A program made the translations under genes and the position numbers. Below are positions 33,312-45,622 of a stretch of DNA of 64,000 bases, in pieces; positions within the stretch are counted from its first letter, which is position 1, and every line of letters begins with the position of its first letter. Source of the DNA: Macrothele yani (lineage: Eukaryota > Arthropoda > Arachnida > Araneae > Macrothelidae); contig CM077007.1 in the NCBI GenBank assembly GCA_039090855.1, positions 18,649,515 to 18,713,514 of the forward strand. Direction: 5' to 3'. Below the pieces are notes generated by a model. The model worked only from the letters and a program-made list of their open reading frames with translations. It had not been told where the DNA came from and searched no databases.

Positions 33312-36300
33312 AGCCAACCATAGCCCAGGGCACTACACATAGAGGGGCACCAAAATTTTGAGAATACATGTGGCACAAGACGTTTTTATCTCATCCCCCC
33401 CCCAAGAGAATGAAATGGGATTTTTCATTTCTACACATTATAAACTGAGTAGTATAATACCTTTAATTCTTAAGAAAATATTAAATGGTGTTAGTACATT
33501 CGACATGTTTAATTATTAAAAATATTAATTCATTTTGAAAGTGAGTTCAGTAAGCCTCAGAAGCCTCCGAGGAAGTTATTTCTTCCTCCTTCCAGGCAAG
33601 GTCAAAACTCAAAAGAGGGCGGAGAGGGGGAGCATTTCTTTTACAGAGCTCGCAGACAACAGGGAACAAGAGTGGGAGACTGGGAAAGGGGCACTGCACC
33701 GGATCATAATTTTTACAAGGCATTGAAAAATCTGAGCGTGAGGACAGCCCTGGGATGTGGGTTTAAAGACAAGAATCGGACTCCATGAATTCAAGGTCAA
33801 GGCCCCATGGTATTGTGGGTGACAAGAGAGGGCAGAGTACTGGTCAGCAGGGCCCTGACTGGTTAGAATGCATTCCAATTCAGCTTATGACACCAGCTGC
33901 CTGCTTTGGGATTCCCCCTCTGCCCCTCGTAACTTTACATGTGTGTTTTCATTCTCGCTTTGTTCTCTTGGGAGAAATCATTACTATTAAGCATCACCGG
34001 CAGCAAAAATGTCGACTACGAAGTTCTCTGGATGCGAAAATAGAAAAAGGAAGCTTAAAAAGACTGAAAAAGAAGGGCAACTTTAAAAAAAGTACCAAAA
34101 CTAAAGAACTTTTTTAAACCAGCAGAAGATGACACAGAAAGTGAAAAGAAAATGCAGTGGTTGGTTGCAAGATCTACCGATGAAGAAGTGAAGGAGCCAA
34201 CTGAAAAAGAACTAAGGGCTCAGGGCAAAGATCAAATTTGTGAATCTTCCGATGTGAGGATGAAGAAGGTAAGTCTAACACAAATCTTGGAGGAAATTTT
34301 CAATCTGTTGAAGGAAATGAACTTTTGTTACATCATATGATATTAGATCCTGCTAAATAAAAAGTAGACGATTCTTTTGTTGATTATATTAAAAAAAATC
34401 CTCCGAATCAAAATTTAAACGAAATAGATTTTGCAGTTTCAAAAAGATCTTATAGTGATCGATTTAGATCTGCCTCAAAAGGATTACTTTATAAGGGTCT
34501 TCAAAATTTGACCCTTTTCTGCAGCAACATTTGAAAAATTTTAGAAATAAGGGAAGTGGAAATGTTTCATACCTTTCGAAGGATGTATGTGAAGAATTCA
34601 TTTCATTAATGGCCTTATCAGTCACTGACGCAATAGTTAAAGAGTTGAAGTCGAGCAAATATTACTTTATTATTATAGACTCCACTCCATATTTGTCAAA
34701 AGTTGACCAGTTGACTGTTATTTTTTGTTATGTTCTAAAAAATGGACAACCAGTGGAACGATTTATTTGTTCCTTGCCCAACACTGGTCATAAAGCAGAA
34801 GACATAGAGAAGGTTTTATTGAAGCTGTTACAAGATTTAAAAATAGAGGTTAAAGAAAAGACTGCAGAGGCCAAAGTTATGACAATGTGAGAAATATGTC
34901 TGGTGAATATTCAGGTCCTCAAGCTCGATTAAAAAGTCATAACAGTTTAGCCTACTATATTCCGTGTGCAGCACACTCTCTTAATTTGGTTGGGAAATCT
35001 GCAGCGGGATGCTACCTTGAAGCTACATCTTTTTTTATATGTCCGTATCAACTTTTGGTCATCTTCATCACATAGGTGGCAAATCTTGAAGACAAGTCTT
35101 CAAGATAGTTCTAAGCTCCACAGCAAATCTGGATCGCAATCGCCACTTCTTGTACCCAGAAGGTTATGTGAAACCCGATGGTCAGCAAGGGTTGATGCAC
35201 ATGCAAGGCCTTACGCTCTAGTTATTCCTGCATTAGAGATGCACTTCAAGACTTCACAGAAAACACCGGTGAACAATTAGAAACAGAGGGATTAATTATT
35301 AAGTAAGGTGAATTTGTTAGAAATGGACATTCTCTTAGAGCTTTGGAGTGATATTTTACAAAGAATTGATAGTTGCAACAAAACACTGCAGAAAGTGAAT
35401 ATTGACCTTTCAGTTGCTGTAGAACTGTACGATTCACATATTAAATATTTAAGTGTTCTCCGCAATAAATTGGATAAGTATGGTATGAAGAAGATGGAAA
35501 ACTGTTGTCTCAGTGCGACGAATATAAGAAAAATGTTACTAGAACCGGTCAGATAAAACTAGAATTTCAAGAGATGAATGGCAATAAAGAAACTGTTTTC
35601 ACTGGAAAGGAACATATGCGAATATGCGTTTTTCGTACGATCATTGATAACTTGGTGCAGCAGTTGAAACGTCGACGAGATGCGTATTCCGATGTGGAGA
35701 GCATGTTTGGGTTTCTAACGCAATTATCAGATGTTGATGAGACAACAGTATCCCAAAAGGCAAAAAAATCTACTGACAGTTTACTCTCAAGATTTAGGCC
35801 CAGAATTTGAACAAGAATGTCTTCATTTCCAGAAATTTTGGAATAATTTAGATAGACAAGCAGTGACAGACCCAAGTGTTAGTGTTCCTGTTGAGGATAT
35901 GTTGAAACTGATTAGGGAAAAAGAATTGATTCAACTTTTCCAAACATTGATGTTATCCTAAGGATTTACCTATGCATACCCATCACTAATGCTTCTGGAG
36001 AAAGAGGTTTCTCTCTTTTGAAAATTGTCCACAACTATTTGAGGACATCTAGTTCTCAAGAAAGAACAAGTGCATTGGCAACTTTGTCACTTAATTCGAA
36101 CATTGCAGAAACATTAACATTTGATGATATAGTAGAGGATTTTGCCACAAAGAAATCGAGAAAAAAAAATCTTTTATCGGAGAGTAATTCTACTATATAT
36201 AAGTTATATTAATTCATTTCTCCTATCTCTCAGTCACTTAATCGATATACAATAAACCATTGCAATAAATATTGGTAGCAGCACTATCATTATATATTTT

Positions 36301-36693
36301 TAAAATTCTAAAATTAATATTGCATACGTTGTAAATTTAAATCCAAAATTTTGCAAGCAAATGTTTCAGAAGTGTGTTAAAAAAACAATTTCATTTGTAA
36401 ATATAAAAATTTACTGTGAAGTGATGTTTTAAAATTATGTGAATTAAAATTAGGGGAAAACGACATTTATAAATTTTTTATTTCAATAATGCCCAGTTTT
36501 AAAAAATACATGTGCTAAAAATTTTACAGGGTTGGGTTGTTCTTGAGAATATGCTGATTTTTTGTGTGATAAAAAATCTATATGTAATTTAAATATGAAA
36601 TTCTAATCGGCCTCAAATTTCTTACAATAAGTTTACTTAGGGGCGTCTGATTTTTCTTGGCACAGGGCGCTGTAATGCTTAAACCCGCCCCTG
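33312..36693 (+). mobile_element. hAT element relic (ZMYM-like transposase)
   Basis: The right end, as complement, starts CAGGGGCGGGTTTAAGC at 36693, a typical hAT terminus. The left end near 33312-33350 (GCCCAGGGCACTACACATAG) is related but eroded and no TSD was confirmed. The interior carries a plus-strand transposase from about 34008 to 36212. Confidence 0.7.
34008..36212 (+). pseudogene. hAT transposase (TTF/DUF4371 type), broken into six frames
   Basis: From the start: MSTTKFSGCENRKRKLKK (basic N-terminus), YSDRFRSASKGLLYKGL, then YYFIIIDSTPYLSKVDQLTV (the 'D..TD.S..EQL' RNase-H core with first Asp) and YIPCAAHSLNLVGKSAA (the C..H.LNL motif), then LCETRWSARVDA (the 'TRWSSR' block) and finally LRIYLCIPITNASGERGFSL with LNSNIAETLTFDDIVEDFA, the hAT dimerisation domain. 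The order is complete, but shifts at about 34.35, 34.88, 35.08, 35.5, 35.8 and 35.96 kb make it inactive. It was probably near full length when it inserted. Confidence 0.88.
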
Positions 36694-36699
36694 GTCATA

Positions 36700-37110
36700 A
36701 CAGGATCATGAACCCTTCTAATCACACAGAATAATATCCATATTCTCTCGCCAAAATCTAAATTACGCTTTTTACATGCATTCCGCAGTGTGGGAATGAT
36801 CCATGGGAAATAAGTCACAGAACCCATAAATTTTTTAATGGGAGGATCCGCACTTTTCAAAGTGGTGAGTGCAAGCACTTGCATTTTTTGGCCACTGCAT
36901 TGATGTCTGACCTCGATGCATCATACTTGTTTCATCATTGACATGTCATAACTTCTTGAGTAACTTGTTATAAATACTGAACCTTTGTATAAGACTGTAA
37001 CAGTGCACCTGAAGATGGACCAGTAGCTGGTCGGAAAGATCTTGTGCAATTTTTAATAACTTTTTTTCTTGTAATTAAATCTTTTAAACTTGGTGCTTTT
37101 AGCATTGTGG
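36700..37110 (+). mobile_element. Probable Penelope-like 3' end
   Basis: The only firm sign is the hammerhead-like fold at 37002-37048 followed by an AT-rich tail, the same arrangement as the three PLE ends at 41.6-46.1 kb. No GIY-YIG domain is readable upstream, so this may be only the terminal repeat. Confidence 0.4.
37002..37048 (+). ncRNA. Hammerhead-like ribozyme motif
   Basis: The order is helix I (TGCAC … GTGCA), the core CTGAAGA with one extra base, stem II GACCAG … CTGGTC, GGAAA, and a palindromic stem III (AGATCT). It deviates from the consensus CUGANGA…GAAA by the extra base and GGAAA. Cleavage activity is not shown. Confidence 0.5.
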
Positions 37111-38065
37111 AGTTTTAATCATGTATTAGACAGCAGTATTGCATGGATAGGATGTTTTCATTCACGAGGATTTTGATCTAGTGATACACATACACATTTA
37201 TCATTTGAGCAAATTCTGTCAACACTGGCAGTTAGTAACAAAGAACCATGCCAAATCTCTGGCAGAACCATTCCCTGTATGAAACTGTTCTCTTGAAGAA
37301 TACAATTTCCCCTAGACCTCTAAATACAGCTGCTATATATATATTAAAAAACATATTTAGGCTTAGAGAATGCATGCATCATGTTCATGGTAAAACATAA
37401 CTACTTACACTCCTTCATTTTGCAATCACACATTACACACCCACTTCTCTGCTTTCCTCCTTCAGATGTCCATGTTCTTTTGCATGGGAACCAGAGAACA
37501 GCAATGTTAACAACAAGAGTGAAATCAGAACTAAAAATGCCCTTTTCCATTTTTCTTTTTAATATTTTGGAACAGGTGTAAACAGAATACCATGATCCTC
37601 AGCAGCAGAATAGTGGACCATAAACATGTTAGATAAGGAGAGCACAAAACTTTTCATGGGCATATATCTTGATTTTCAATTCAAAAGATAATTTTGTTGT
37701 CAAGAGACAGCTAAGCATATGAGTTTTGTGGTCATAGTTGTAGTTAGAATTACTTAAACTGAAACTTGAACACGAAAGAGATAACACAAGGCACACAGAC
37801 ACACAATCACCAAAGGGGAAAGTAATTTCGGAATGAGTGATAATTCGTTATTTCAAGCAATCACTCAGAATGAATTAGGAATATTCCTGCATAATCATTA
37901 TGTATAAGCTGTAGCAGTATTGTCCATGAAAACTGGAGTTATTAGATAAACCTAATAAATCATAAGTGATGTTGCACCAAAATGTATAAATTGCAATATG
38001 ATAGTGGAGCTAGTGAAATGTTTTGTGTACAATATTTTCCAGAAATAAAAAAAAATCATACTTAC
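37111..38065. other. PLPP intron, no other feature recognised
   Basis: AT-rich intronic DNA between the hAT/PLE remnants and exon 4. Confidence 0.6.
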
Positions 38066-38186
38066 ACTGAGGAATATGAATGTGTAAAATGACAGTGATG
38101 CATGACCAGATGGGAAAGATTTATAAATATCTCTTTTTACCAACCAATCAGGACCATTTCCTGTGCACTTAAAATTTGTGATAAGC
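38066..38186 (-). CDS. PLPP: PLPP exon 4: catalytic signature 2 (PSGH)
   Basis: The 121-nt exon follows a long T-rich tract and the acceptor TTTTTTATAG. One base completes the split Gly of exon 3, then 40 codons follow, ending at a GTAAGTAT donor in phase 0. The residues IYKSFPSGHASLSFYTFIF hold PAP2 signature 2, whose His donates the proton to the leaving alcohol. Upstream, FKCTGNGPDW is the extracellular loop that in relatives carries an N-glycosylation site; here an N-x-S/T sequon is not obvious. Confidence 0.92.
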
Positions 38187-38499
38187 CTATAAAAAAAGCA
38201 AAAAAAAAAAAAATGTTAACAATAGAAAGTGCACATATGTATCAATAAATGCTTACAGATCCTAAAGAAAAACCTTTTACACCAGTCAAGAGTGGTTTGC
38301 ATGAAGAGTTACACCAAACCTAGTACAATTTATGTCCCACTCCATTTAAATTTTTTGATAACATAAAAAACATTCTTTATCATTCAACATAAAACATTAA
38401 AATACATTACCTTTATAAGAACAAATATTATATTACTGCATATATACTATACTTGAAAATGTGGTGTACAAAACCGAAGAGCAAAACATATTACTACTA

Positions 38500-38668
38500 C
38501 TTATGTAATTGTTGGCACAAATGTGCTATGTTTTCACTGTTTCCATGTAGCAATTCCTTCAGGAAACCTGGAAAATCATATTGCCCTGGAGCAGGAATCG
38601 AACACGCATCTCCCAATTTCCATTTGAGCATGCTGTCCGTCACACCACCCAGGACAAGGAAGTTCCAA
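38500..38668 (-). mobile_element. SINE-C copy 1 (tRNA-like)
   Basis: On the minus strand, GGTGTGACGGACAGCATGCTC is followed by the B-box-like GTTCGATTCCTGCTCC and a body ending GTGCCAACAATTAC. A second copy lies about 340 bases away. Confidence 0.75.
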
Positions 38669-38837
38669 ACAACTGAAGCTATCCTGTGCTTCCTCATAGT
38701 GTCGCCACAATCTTTTCTTACACCCAGGGTCAGATGTAGGTCACAAGTTCCAGTGCTTCAGAAAATAGCATACATATAATTGGGAAACAAATCTCCCTGA
38801 AGAAATATTTTTTTACAAATACGTGGAATGCAATTTA

Positions 38838-38983
38838 CAAATGTAATTGTTGGCACAAATGTGCCATATTTTCACTGTCTCCATGTAGCAACTCCTTCAG
38901 AAAACTCGAAAATCACATTGCCCTGGAGCAGGAATTGAACCCGCATCTCCCAATTTCTATTCGAGCATGCTATCTGGTACACC
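38838..38983 (-). mobile_element. SINE-C copy 2
   Basis: The same block order as copy 1 (GTTGGCACAAATGTGCCATA, GCCCTGGAGCAGGAATTGAA, on plus). A partial third head (TTTCCGTTCGAGCACACTATC) follows at about 39005-39030. Confidence 0.75.
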
Positions 38984-39630
38984 ACAATGCAATCCGTTAC
39001 ACCGATTTCCGTTCGAGCACACTATCTGTTACACTATATTACTACTTTCAATGCACTTCAAAAAAAAAAATTTTTTTAATGGCATCCAAAATACTGAAAA
39101 AAAATGAGGAGATGAATTTAGCAGTCATTAAACAGCTTGCAAATGCTGCAGTACAGCTATGAAGCTCTGGTATTCAGACAATTCTGATCTGTAATGTAGT
39201 CAATACTAAATCCCATGTTCTCATAACAGGCACACTGTATATTGAAAAGATCATTTATTATACACATCTACCTCCTAACATTAAACAGCAGGGTCTTGTA
39301 CATTTGTAGCTATTCACTTGATGCTGCATAAGAATGTTTTTATATTATTAGAAATGTGCAAATTCCAGGAGTTATATTTTTCATTCCATTATTTTATCTT
39401 AATGTAAGTCAGGCATGTTTATATGTAGTGCAATGTAATATCAAATATAAATAGGTGTGATTTTTCAAAGAAACCATTACCTTCAAACAGGTTTTAAATT
39501 ATAATATTTTTGATTACAGTGCTTTTGAAAAATTACCTTTCGTTTGAGAACAATTAAGTTAAAAAAATAATCAATTTAACAGCTTGGATAGAAATCCATT
39601 TCTCTAGGTTGCCATAGGAATGAAGGATAT

Positions 39631-39963
39631 ATATATATCATCATCATCATTGTCAACCATTATCAATCCACTGCTGGACGAAGGTCTCCCCAAGTTTCTT
39701 CCATACCGATATGTCTTGTGCCAGTCTCTTCCATGTTACTTCCGAATACTTTCGAATTTCATCCACCCATCTCCCATGTGGTCTTCTTCTGGGTCTTTTC
39801 CTTTTTTTTTTTTTTTTTTTTTTTCTTGATGTCTAATGCTTTCTTTTTCAGTCTTCTTAGGAAGCAGTACTGCTCAGATATTTGGAAGTATACCACCTTG
39901 AGCTATGGTTACTCCCGACAGCAACTTGTTCAATTCTTCGTCATTTTCTGAGTGATAATAACA

Positions 39964-40002
<39 letters not shown>

Positions 40003-40180
40003 TTGTCAATTATTACCAATCCACTGCTGGATGAAGATCTCCTTAAGTTTCTTCCACAACAGTCTGTCTTGCGCCAGTCTCCTCCATGCTTTCAAATTTC
40101 ACTTACCCATCTCCCATGTAGTCTTCTTCTTGGTCTTTTCCTGTCCAATGGAATCCAGTCTAGAATTTCTATGATCCTTA
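39631..40180. repeat. Two direct copies of a 'CCACTGCTGGACGAAGG' repeat
   Basis: Copy 1 (about 39640-39805) and copy 2 (about 39995-40145) share ATCATTGTCAA, CAATCCACTGCTGGA, GTCTTGTGCCAGTCT and CCCATGT(A/G)GTCTTCTTCT. Both follow TA/ATC microsatellites. The block resembles a 3'-end sequence widespread in arthropod retroposons. Confidence 0.75.
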
Positions 40181-41027
40181 ACCAACATTCTTTTTTATTG
40201 AATAGGTAACAAGTAAAAATTATTTTTCCTAAAAGTAAAAGTCTTTTCAGACAGTGGCATTTAAAATTTTCCCTCTTTTAATGAAAATTTGAAGAAATAA
40301 TGGAGGCATGAATTTTCTGAACAATGTTTCAACAAGAACACATAACCCTTTCCTGACAGGTATCATCACCAATAGTTAGTGATAATAATAACAATTTAAA
40401 ATTTCATTATTAGCAAAAATTCCCAGCTATACTTCATTTAAAACTTCATTATGAGTGACAATTTTCACCTGTAATCCAAGTTGCTGAGCCTTTTCCCAAA
40501 TAGTCTCATCTGTAATGACACCATGATTGGCATTTATTCATTCTATCCATAATTATTATGGCCTGCTCCAGCTTATGTTTGCCATTTTTGTTTTCTTTAC
40601 TGGTTGTAATGATTTTTTTAAGCCCATCCACTTGTTTCTTTCATTTAGGATAACTCCCGTTGTCTGCCTATGAGCACATATCTCAAATAAATTTTGAAAA
40701 ATTATTCACAATAAATTGCTAGCTTGAAGGACGATTTTTTTCTTGTACTCACAAATTAAAATTCTTTCATGGACACTCAAGACAGATTTCCCCATTACTA
40801 CAAAATTTGGTCAAAAACAAGACTGAGATAAGCATGACTCACAAATAAAACAATTCCCTATCCATGTGATAAACCATCAGAATGCATGAAATGCATTGAA
40901 TGGTAAAAAAATGTTGTGCAAGTGGAGTTGGATTTGTCCCTTTCATGCAGGTGGTCAATTCTTAAGATAACACCCCCCCTGTCTCTCTCTCTCCCCCTCA
41001 CTCTCAATGCACTAAAAAGTGCTGATG

Positions 41028-41030
<3 letters not shown>

Positions 41031-41091
<61 letters not shown>
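41031..41091. repeat. (AC)n microsatellite
   Basis: About 30 uninterrupted AC units in a PLPP intron. The Cys-Val open frame on the other strand is an artefact of the repeat. Confidence 0.97.
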
Positions 41092-41092
<1 letters not shown>

Positions 41093-41599
41093 TAATAGCC
41101 ATACAGCTTCAAATAATCCACATGCTTGAAATAGAGTATCCATTCATGCACCCAAAGGAGAAAATGATCCAACAGAATCATGATGAAAGGAGGGGTGGGG
41201 GCAAAAACCCATGGCTGTGTTTCATAGAAAATTTGTTGAACTTGAAATAGTAAGAATAAGAATTAGACTCACTGAATGGCAAATGAAAGGTACATGCGAT
41301 AAACTTCTTTAATTCTTTTCTGTGCAGATGGTGGTTTAAAAAGTGTATTTAACACACTTTAAAAATATTTGGTGCTCTTAGTACATGGGCACACAGTGAG
41401 GTCACAATTCACATAGGGAATTTTCAATAAGCAAGTATTCAGAAAATTCATTCCAGGTTTGCAGTAGACAAAAAGTGAGGGGGGTGTAAGGAGGAACAGT
41501 CTAAAGCGGTTTGACTGTATATAAATTGTATAATATCAAGGAACAGAATACTTTAGTCCTAGTTGTAAATGAATTTATGGCACCTCTATTCATATTGTA

Positions 41600-42066
41600 C
41601 TGTGGAATTAACTTTTTTATGGGTCTTATAGAGGTTATTATTCAAAAAAGTTGGTGGTCAAATTTTTGAACTAAAGCCTAGTTTGTCATCAGGACTACAT
41701 CACTGGAGTAGTTGCTGCCACTAAGTTGGAAGAGTCCAACTGCAATTATCGTTAATTGTGGTACTTCTTCTTGCTATTTTAATTCCTTCTTCTAATTTCC
41801 TCTTTACTAAGTTTGACTGGTGGGCGATTATTCTTACTGAGTCCTAATTTATGGAGTGTCCACTTGCTTGTCTAGCCCTGTTTTGTTACCAATGTTCCTA
41901 ATAGCTGCTTGGTATTCTTTCATTCGGACTTTAATACTTCTCCCTGTTTCTCCTATATAGCTGAGTCCGCAGTTACAGTCGATGCAATATATTACTCCTT
42001 CTTGCAATTGGATGTCCACTTCTTTCTGCTTTAAAGCTGGCAGGAATTTCTTTAATTTGTTACTTT
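41600..42066 (-). mobile_element. Penelope-like element fragment with GIY-YIG domain
   Basis: The minus strand reads KLPALKQKEVDIQLQEG and then GVIYCIDCNCGLSYIGETGR, the GIY-YIG nuclease motif with the CxxC of PLE endonucleases, and SIKVRMKEYQAAIRN. Stops follow, then the 3' hammerhead-like fold at 41656-41697. The reverse transcriptase is missing. It lies 80 bases from PLPP exon 3, near its donor site. Confidence 0.85.
41656..41697 (-). ncRNA. Hammerhead-like motif, PLE fragment
   Basis: On the minus strand: GTC, the core CTGATGA, stem II AACTA…TAGTT, then CAAAA in place of GAAA, a palindromic AAATTT and GAC closing helix I with GTC. The core is the best of the set; the GAAA has mutated. 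Confidence 0.4.
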
Positions 42067-42148
42067 AATTTTAATTTCTAACACTTACAAAAAATTAACT
42101 TTTTGGAGGGAAATTATATGGTATTTTTCACAAACAATTCATACTTAC

Positions 42149-42348
42149 CCATCAGAACACTGAATTTGTTCCATGTCAGGTTGGCAAGTTGTAAGGAAAT
42201 GTGGCCTCAGTTCACCAAATGCAATCTTCAGAATTTCAGTAATTGTAATAACATGGAATAATCCTGAACAGTAATGTTTGGCATACCATTTAAATGAATT
42301 TCGATCTTCATGAATTTGATCTTTTAAAAGCCGCTCGGACATATATAT
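42149..42348 (-). CDS. PLPP: PLPP exon 3: catalytic signature 1
   Basis: The acceptor is TATTCTACAG and the donor GTAAGTAT. The 200-nt exon encodes 66 residues plus two bases (phase 2). The sequence starts IYMSERLLKD and ends in LRPHFLTTCQPDMEQIQCSD, which carries PAP2 signature 1 (K-IAFGEL-RP) and the LRPHFL...C-x-P...CSDG block typical of animal lipid phosphate phosphatases. The Lys and Arg of this motif bind the substrate phosphate. The segment before it is a membrane helix (GLFHVITITEILKIAFG). Within 500 bases on both sides the intron is occupied by Penelope-like elements. Confidence 0.92.
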
Positions 42349-42791
42349 CTGTAGAATAAAAATGAAAAATTTATATGAAATATTCCCACAAATATTTTTA
42401 ATGTAACATCACAAATCTCAGATTCAGAACATCAGAACACTGAAGCTAGACTTCTTTGCTACTTTAAATTTTGTTACTACTGTTGAACCATATGCCTAAT
42501 TGACAATCTCAATCACATGGGGAAAAATGCCTGAAGAAAATGCAAGTCTGGAAACCCAATAATTGCTATCTCATTTGAAGGGCACCTGATATTTGTTTAC
42601 AGTTACAAGAAGATTGCTTTTCTCAAGACCAATTCTATATGATAATTACATGAAAATAGTGATAAGTTTTATATATAAATACATATATACGAATGATGAA
42701 AAAGCGGATTTCTGTACGCCAAATTAATGAAAAGATGACAAAAAAAGTGAACTCAGTTTACTAGGCATATAAACGATGAGAAAACAAAGAG

Positions 42792-42833
42792 ATGCTAGCT
42801 TTCGCTACCTCCGGGTAGCTTCGTCAGGCATTT
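42792..42833 (-). ncRNA. Hammerhead-like motif at PLE 3' arm
   Basis: On the minus strand: ATGC, core CTGACGA plus one A, stem II GCTACC CGGA GGTAGC, GAAA, palindromic AGCT, A, then GCAT pairing with ATGC. The diverged counterpart in the opposite arm is at 45401-45444 (plus), where stem II has decayed but GAAAGCTC remains. Confidence 0.55.
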
Positions 42834-43119
42834 AGTAGTTAAGATCGCAGAAACAACACGAAAAACACTTCCAAGAATATAAGTAAATTGAAAATAAGCA
42901 AAGACACTTGCACGATGTCACGAGTGGTTTGAGCCAAGGGCCGGGTGCTCACGTGGAACATCAAGAAGCCGGTGCCATATAAAAGGAAGGCTCATGGTTA
43001 CGTCCTTGTTGCACACATTCCGTCACGTGACGATCTCAACGGTTTCACGGAGCACAGTAGCTCTTGCGCTATTGTAAGGTACTAGTTTCTTAACGTCTCT
43101 CCATCTGGGTACTGCCCCC

Positions 43120-45000
43120 TCAGTTTCCAACATTACGGGATAGGGCCATCATAAGTTTTCCAGCTTTAACGTCCCTTTGGTGCTCATAAATCCGGGTCTG
43201 GATCGACCTCTTTGTCATCCCTATGTAGAACTTAATGGATGCACCAGGGTAATCTAAAGGAATAGCACAGACCCCGGCATCAGATAGTGTAGAAGGTGAT
43301 GCACGCTGGTCTGTTGCGAGGTTATCAGACAAAGGTCTAGGTGTCCTCACGCCGATATCGTAACCCAGTCTTCGAAGAGTATTCTTTAAGAAGTACATTA
43401 GCCTAAAAATGTAGGGAATCGAACCCACGAATCAGGTGGGCTGCACTGTGGGGTTGGCACAAGGCTGTGTGCATGCAGTTGTTGCTACTGCTTTTCTGAC
43501 TATTTGGTTGATTCTGAGCATGTAATACCCCGCTGCGGCTGCTAGGTCTCTACGGCTACGGATCTCCTCCTCACATGTGGCCTTATTAGATGAGAGTTCG
43601 AAGGCTCGCTTTACTCGGTACCTGAAAAGCACATATTTGCATGCGGCTGGACCTGCTGAGTCAGGCAGTATGGGGTTGTCCACGTGGGTGGTTTTGTAGT
43701 AGACCTCTGTGCTAAGTGCTCCAGAGAGTAATCTTCTTACCCTTACATCCAGAAAAGGTAATGCACCTCTGGATTCATATTCAGCTGTGAATTTAATGTC
43801 CGGGTGCGCAGCGTTCATTCTGGCGAGAAAATCATGTAGGCTGGCTTCTCAATGCTGCCAAATAAGGAAGATATTGTCAGCGTATCTCAATCAGATTTTA
43901 GGTTAACCCAGGCTGACGATTGCAAGAGGTCATTTTTGAGTGGCCGGAGGACTGCTTCTTTTTTTTTTTTTTTTTTTTTATTGTAGGTTTAACGGCCATT
44001 GTGAGCAACTCAATGGGCTATAAGCAGTCGCCCGTCCCTAATTTAGGGTCACTGGTTCCAGGGAAGGGAGAGAACCAGTGCTGTAAGACAAACACAACAT
44101 CCATGCCTCACCGGGATTCGAACCCGGACCCCGTTCGGACGAATGATCAGAGGCCATCGCTTAGACCACTGCGCCACCGAGAGGACTGCTTCAGCAAGGA
44201 CCACTGACATTGAGGACCCCATAGGTACTCCTTTGTTTTGTTTGTAAATCCTGGATCGGAAGCTGAAGAAATTTGAGTATGTGACTGTGTCCAGTAGTTT
44301 TGAAATAGCTTCCACGGTTTCCGAAGGGAACAGGTGAGACTCGGCGATATAGTGCTTCAGGTTTGTGGTGGCTTCATGCACCGGCACTGAGGGATATAAA
44401 GACTTGATGTCAAAACTTCCAATGATGTCACTTGGTGACATGGTCATGGACTTCAGTCTGGAAACGAAGTCAGCTGAAGAGAGTAAGACACTTTCCGCTG
44501 GCGGTAGGAACAGCTGCAAGAAAGATGAGAATGCTTTTTTCAAATTTGCTGAAGGGGCGCGTTTCCTGCTGACAATAGGTCTGACTGGATTGCCGGGACT
44601 TGTGATGTTTGAGTCAAGCAAAAAGGTGAGGTACCTAAGGTCCCGGTGGGATCTTGGCCCCTCTTTTAAGTACTTCAGGTAGCGCCTTCATTCCTCCTAC
44701 TCGCTTAATCATGGCCACCCACCTGTTAAGCGGGTTTACAGCCTGCAGGATGGAATCAGACTGGGTGACAAACTCCTCAAGTTTCTGGTGATGGTCGGAA
44801 TCAACCATTACTGCAATTTGCCCGGACTTATCTGTGAGGGTGAAGATGAGGGAGTGGTCTTTCTTGAGGTTGGCGACAGATTTGGGTATTCCCGGTGATT
44901 TCCTGAGTCGGTGTTGCTTTATGGAACGGGTTAATCTGTCAGCACATCCGAGTCTAATCTGGTCCCTTTCTTGGAGCGGAACTACCATGACGCATCCGTT
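43120..45000 (-). pseudogene. PLE reverse transcriptase plus GIY-YIG endonuclease, inactivated
   Basis: In order on the minus strand: FTLTDKSGQIAVMVDSD (N-terminal DKSG motif), NPVRPIVS, IIGSFDIKSLYPSVPVHEAT (palm motif A with Asp), NKGVPMGSSMSVVLAE (motif B), then a SINE insertion, LRYADNIFLIW (motif C, where the second catalytic Asp is Asn), KFTAEYESRGALPFLDVRVR, and finally KFYIGMTKRSIQTRIYEHQR of the GIY-YIG nuclease. Besides the SINE there is a stop after motif C and a frame change before the GIY-YIG part. Confidence 0.92.
43959..44180 (-). mobile_element. SINE-A copy within PLE reverse transcriptase
   Basis: Perfect 12-bp TSD GAGGACTGCTTC at 43947-43958 and 44181-44192. Full head and body, and an 18-base tail. 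It interrupts the RT gene just after motif B. Confidence 0.95.
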
Positions 45001-45622
45001 AAGTTTTACATTGGGATGACAAAGAGATCGATCCAGATCTGGATTTCTGAGCACCAAAGGGACGTTAAAGCTGGAAAATTTACAACGGCCCTAGCCCGTG
45101 ATGTTGCAACTGAGGGGGGCAGTACCCAGATGGAGAGACATTAAGAAACTAGCAACTTAGACAGCGCAAGAGCTACTGCGCTCTGCGAAAGCATTGAGAT
45201 CATCACGTGATGGAATGTGTGAAACAAGGACGTAACCATGAGCCTTCCTTTGATATGGCACTGGCTTCTCGATGTTCCACATGAGCACCCGGCCCTGGGA
45301 TCAAACCCCTTGTGACATCGTGCAAGTGTCTTTGCTTATTTTGAATTTACTTATATTCTTAGAAGTGTTTTTTCTGTTGTTTCTGCAATTTTAACTACTA
45401 AATGCCTGACAAAGCTACCCAAAAATAGTGAAAGCTCGTTTACACACCTAATAAACGGAGTTCACTTTTTTATTGTCTTCTCAGTGATAAGTTTTGATGT
45501 GAAGTCAGACTAAAAAAAGAATTATTATACATTAGATTGATAAGAAAAGATCTACCCAAGCATCAAAACTGATAGGAAATGACTAGCTGCAAAACAATAT
45601 GCTGATTACCATTTCTTTTACT

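Larger units (their letters stand above)
42671..45482 (-). mobile_element. Penelope-like element with inverted terminal arms and 13-bp TSD
   Basis: The flanking direct repeat AGTGATAAGTTTT is at 42658-42670 and 45483-45495. The main body is on the minus strand (reverse transcriptase, then GIY-YIG). Its 3' part (42671-43236) is repeated in inverted orientation at the other end (45000-45482), including a piece of the GIY-YIG domain (KFYIGMTKRSIQ). Such partly inverted terminal repeats are known for PLEs. A SINE-A lies inside at 43959-44180. The two arms have diverged by substitutions and small gaps, so it is not recent. Confidence 0.92.

Noticed and set aside
36633..36884. Minus-strand frame as the end of a PLE protein
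   Set aside because: No GIY-YIG or RT motif; it overlaps the hAT terminus and runs opposite to the ribozyme-like fold.
40858..41088. Cys-Val repeat frame
   Set aside because: Translation of an (AC)n microsatellite.
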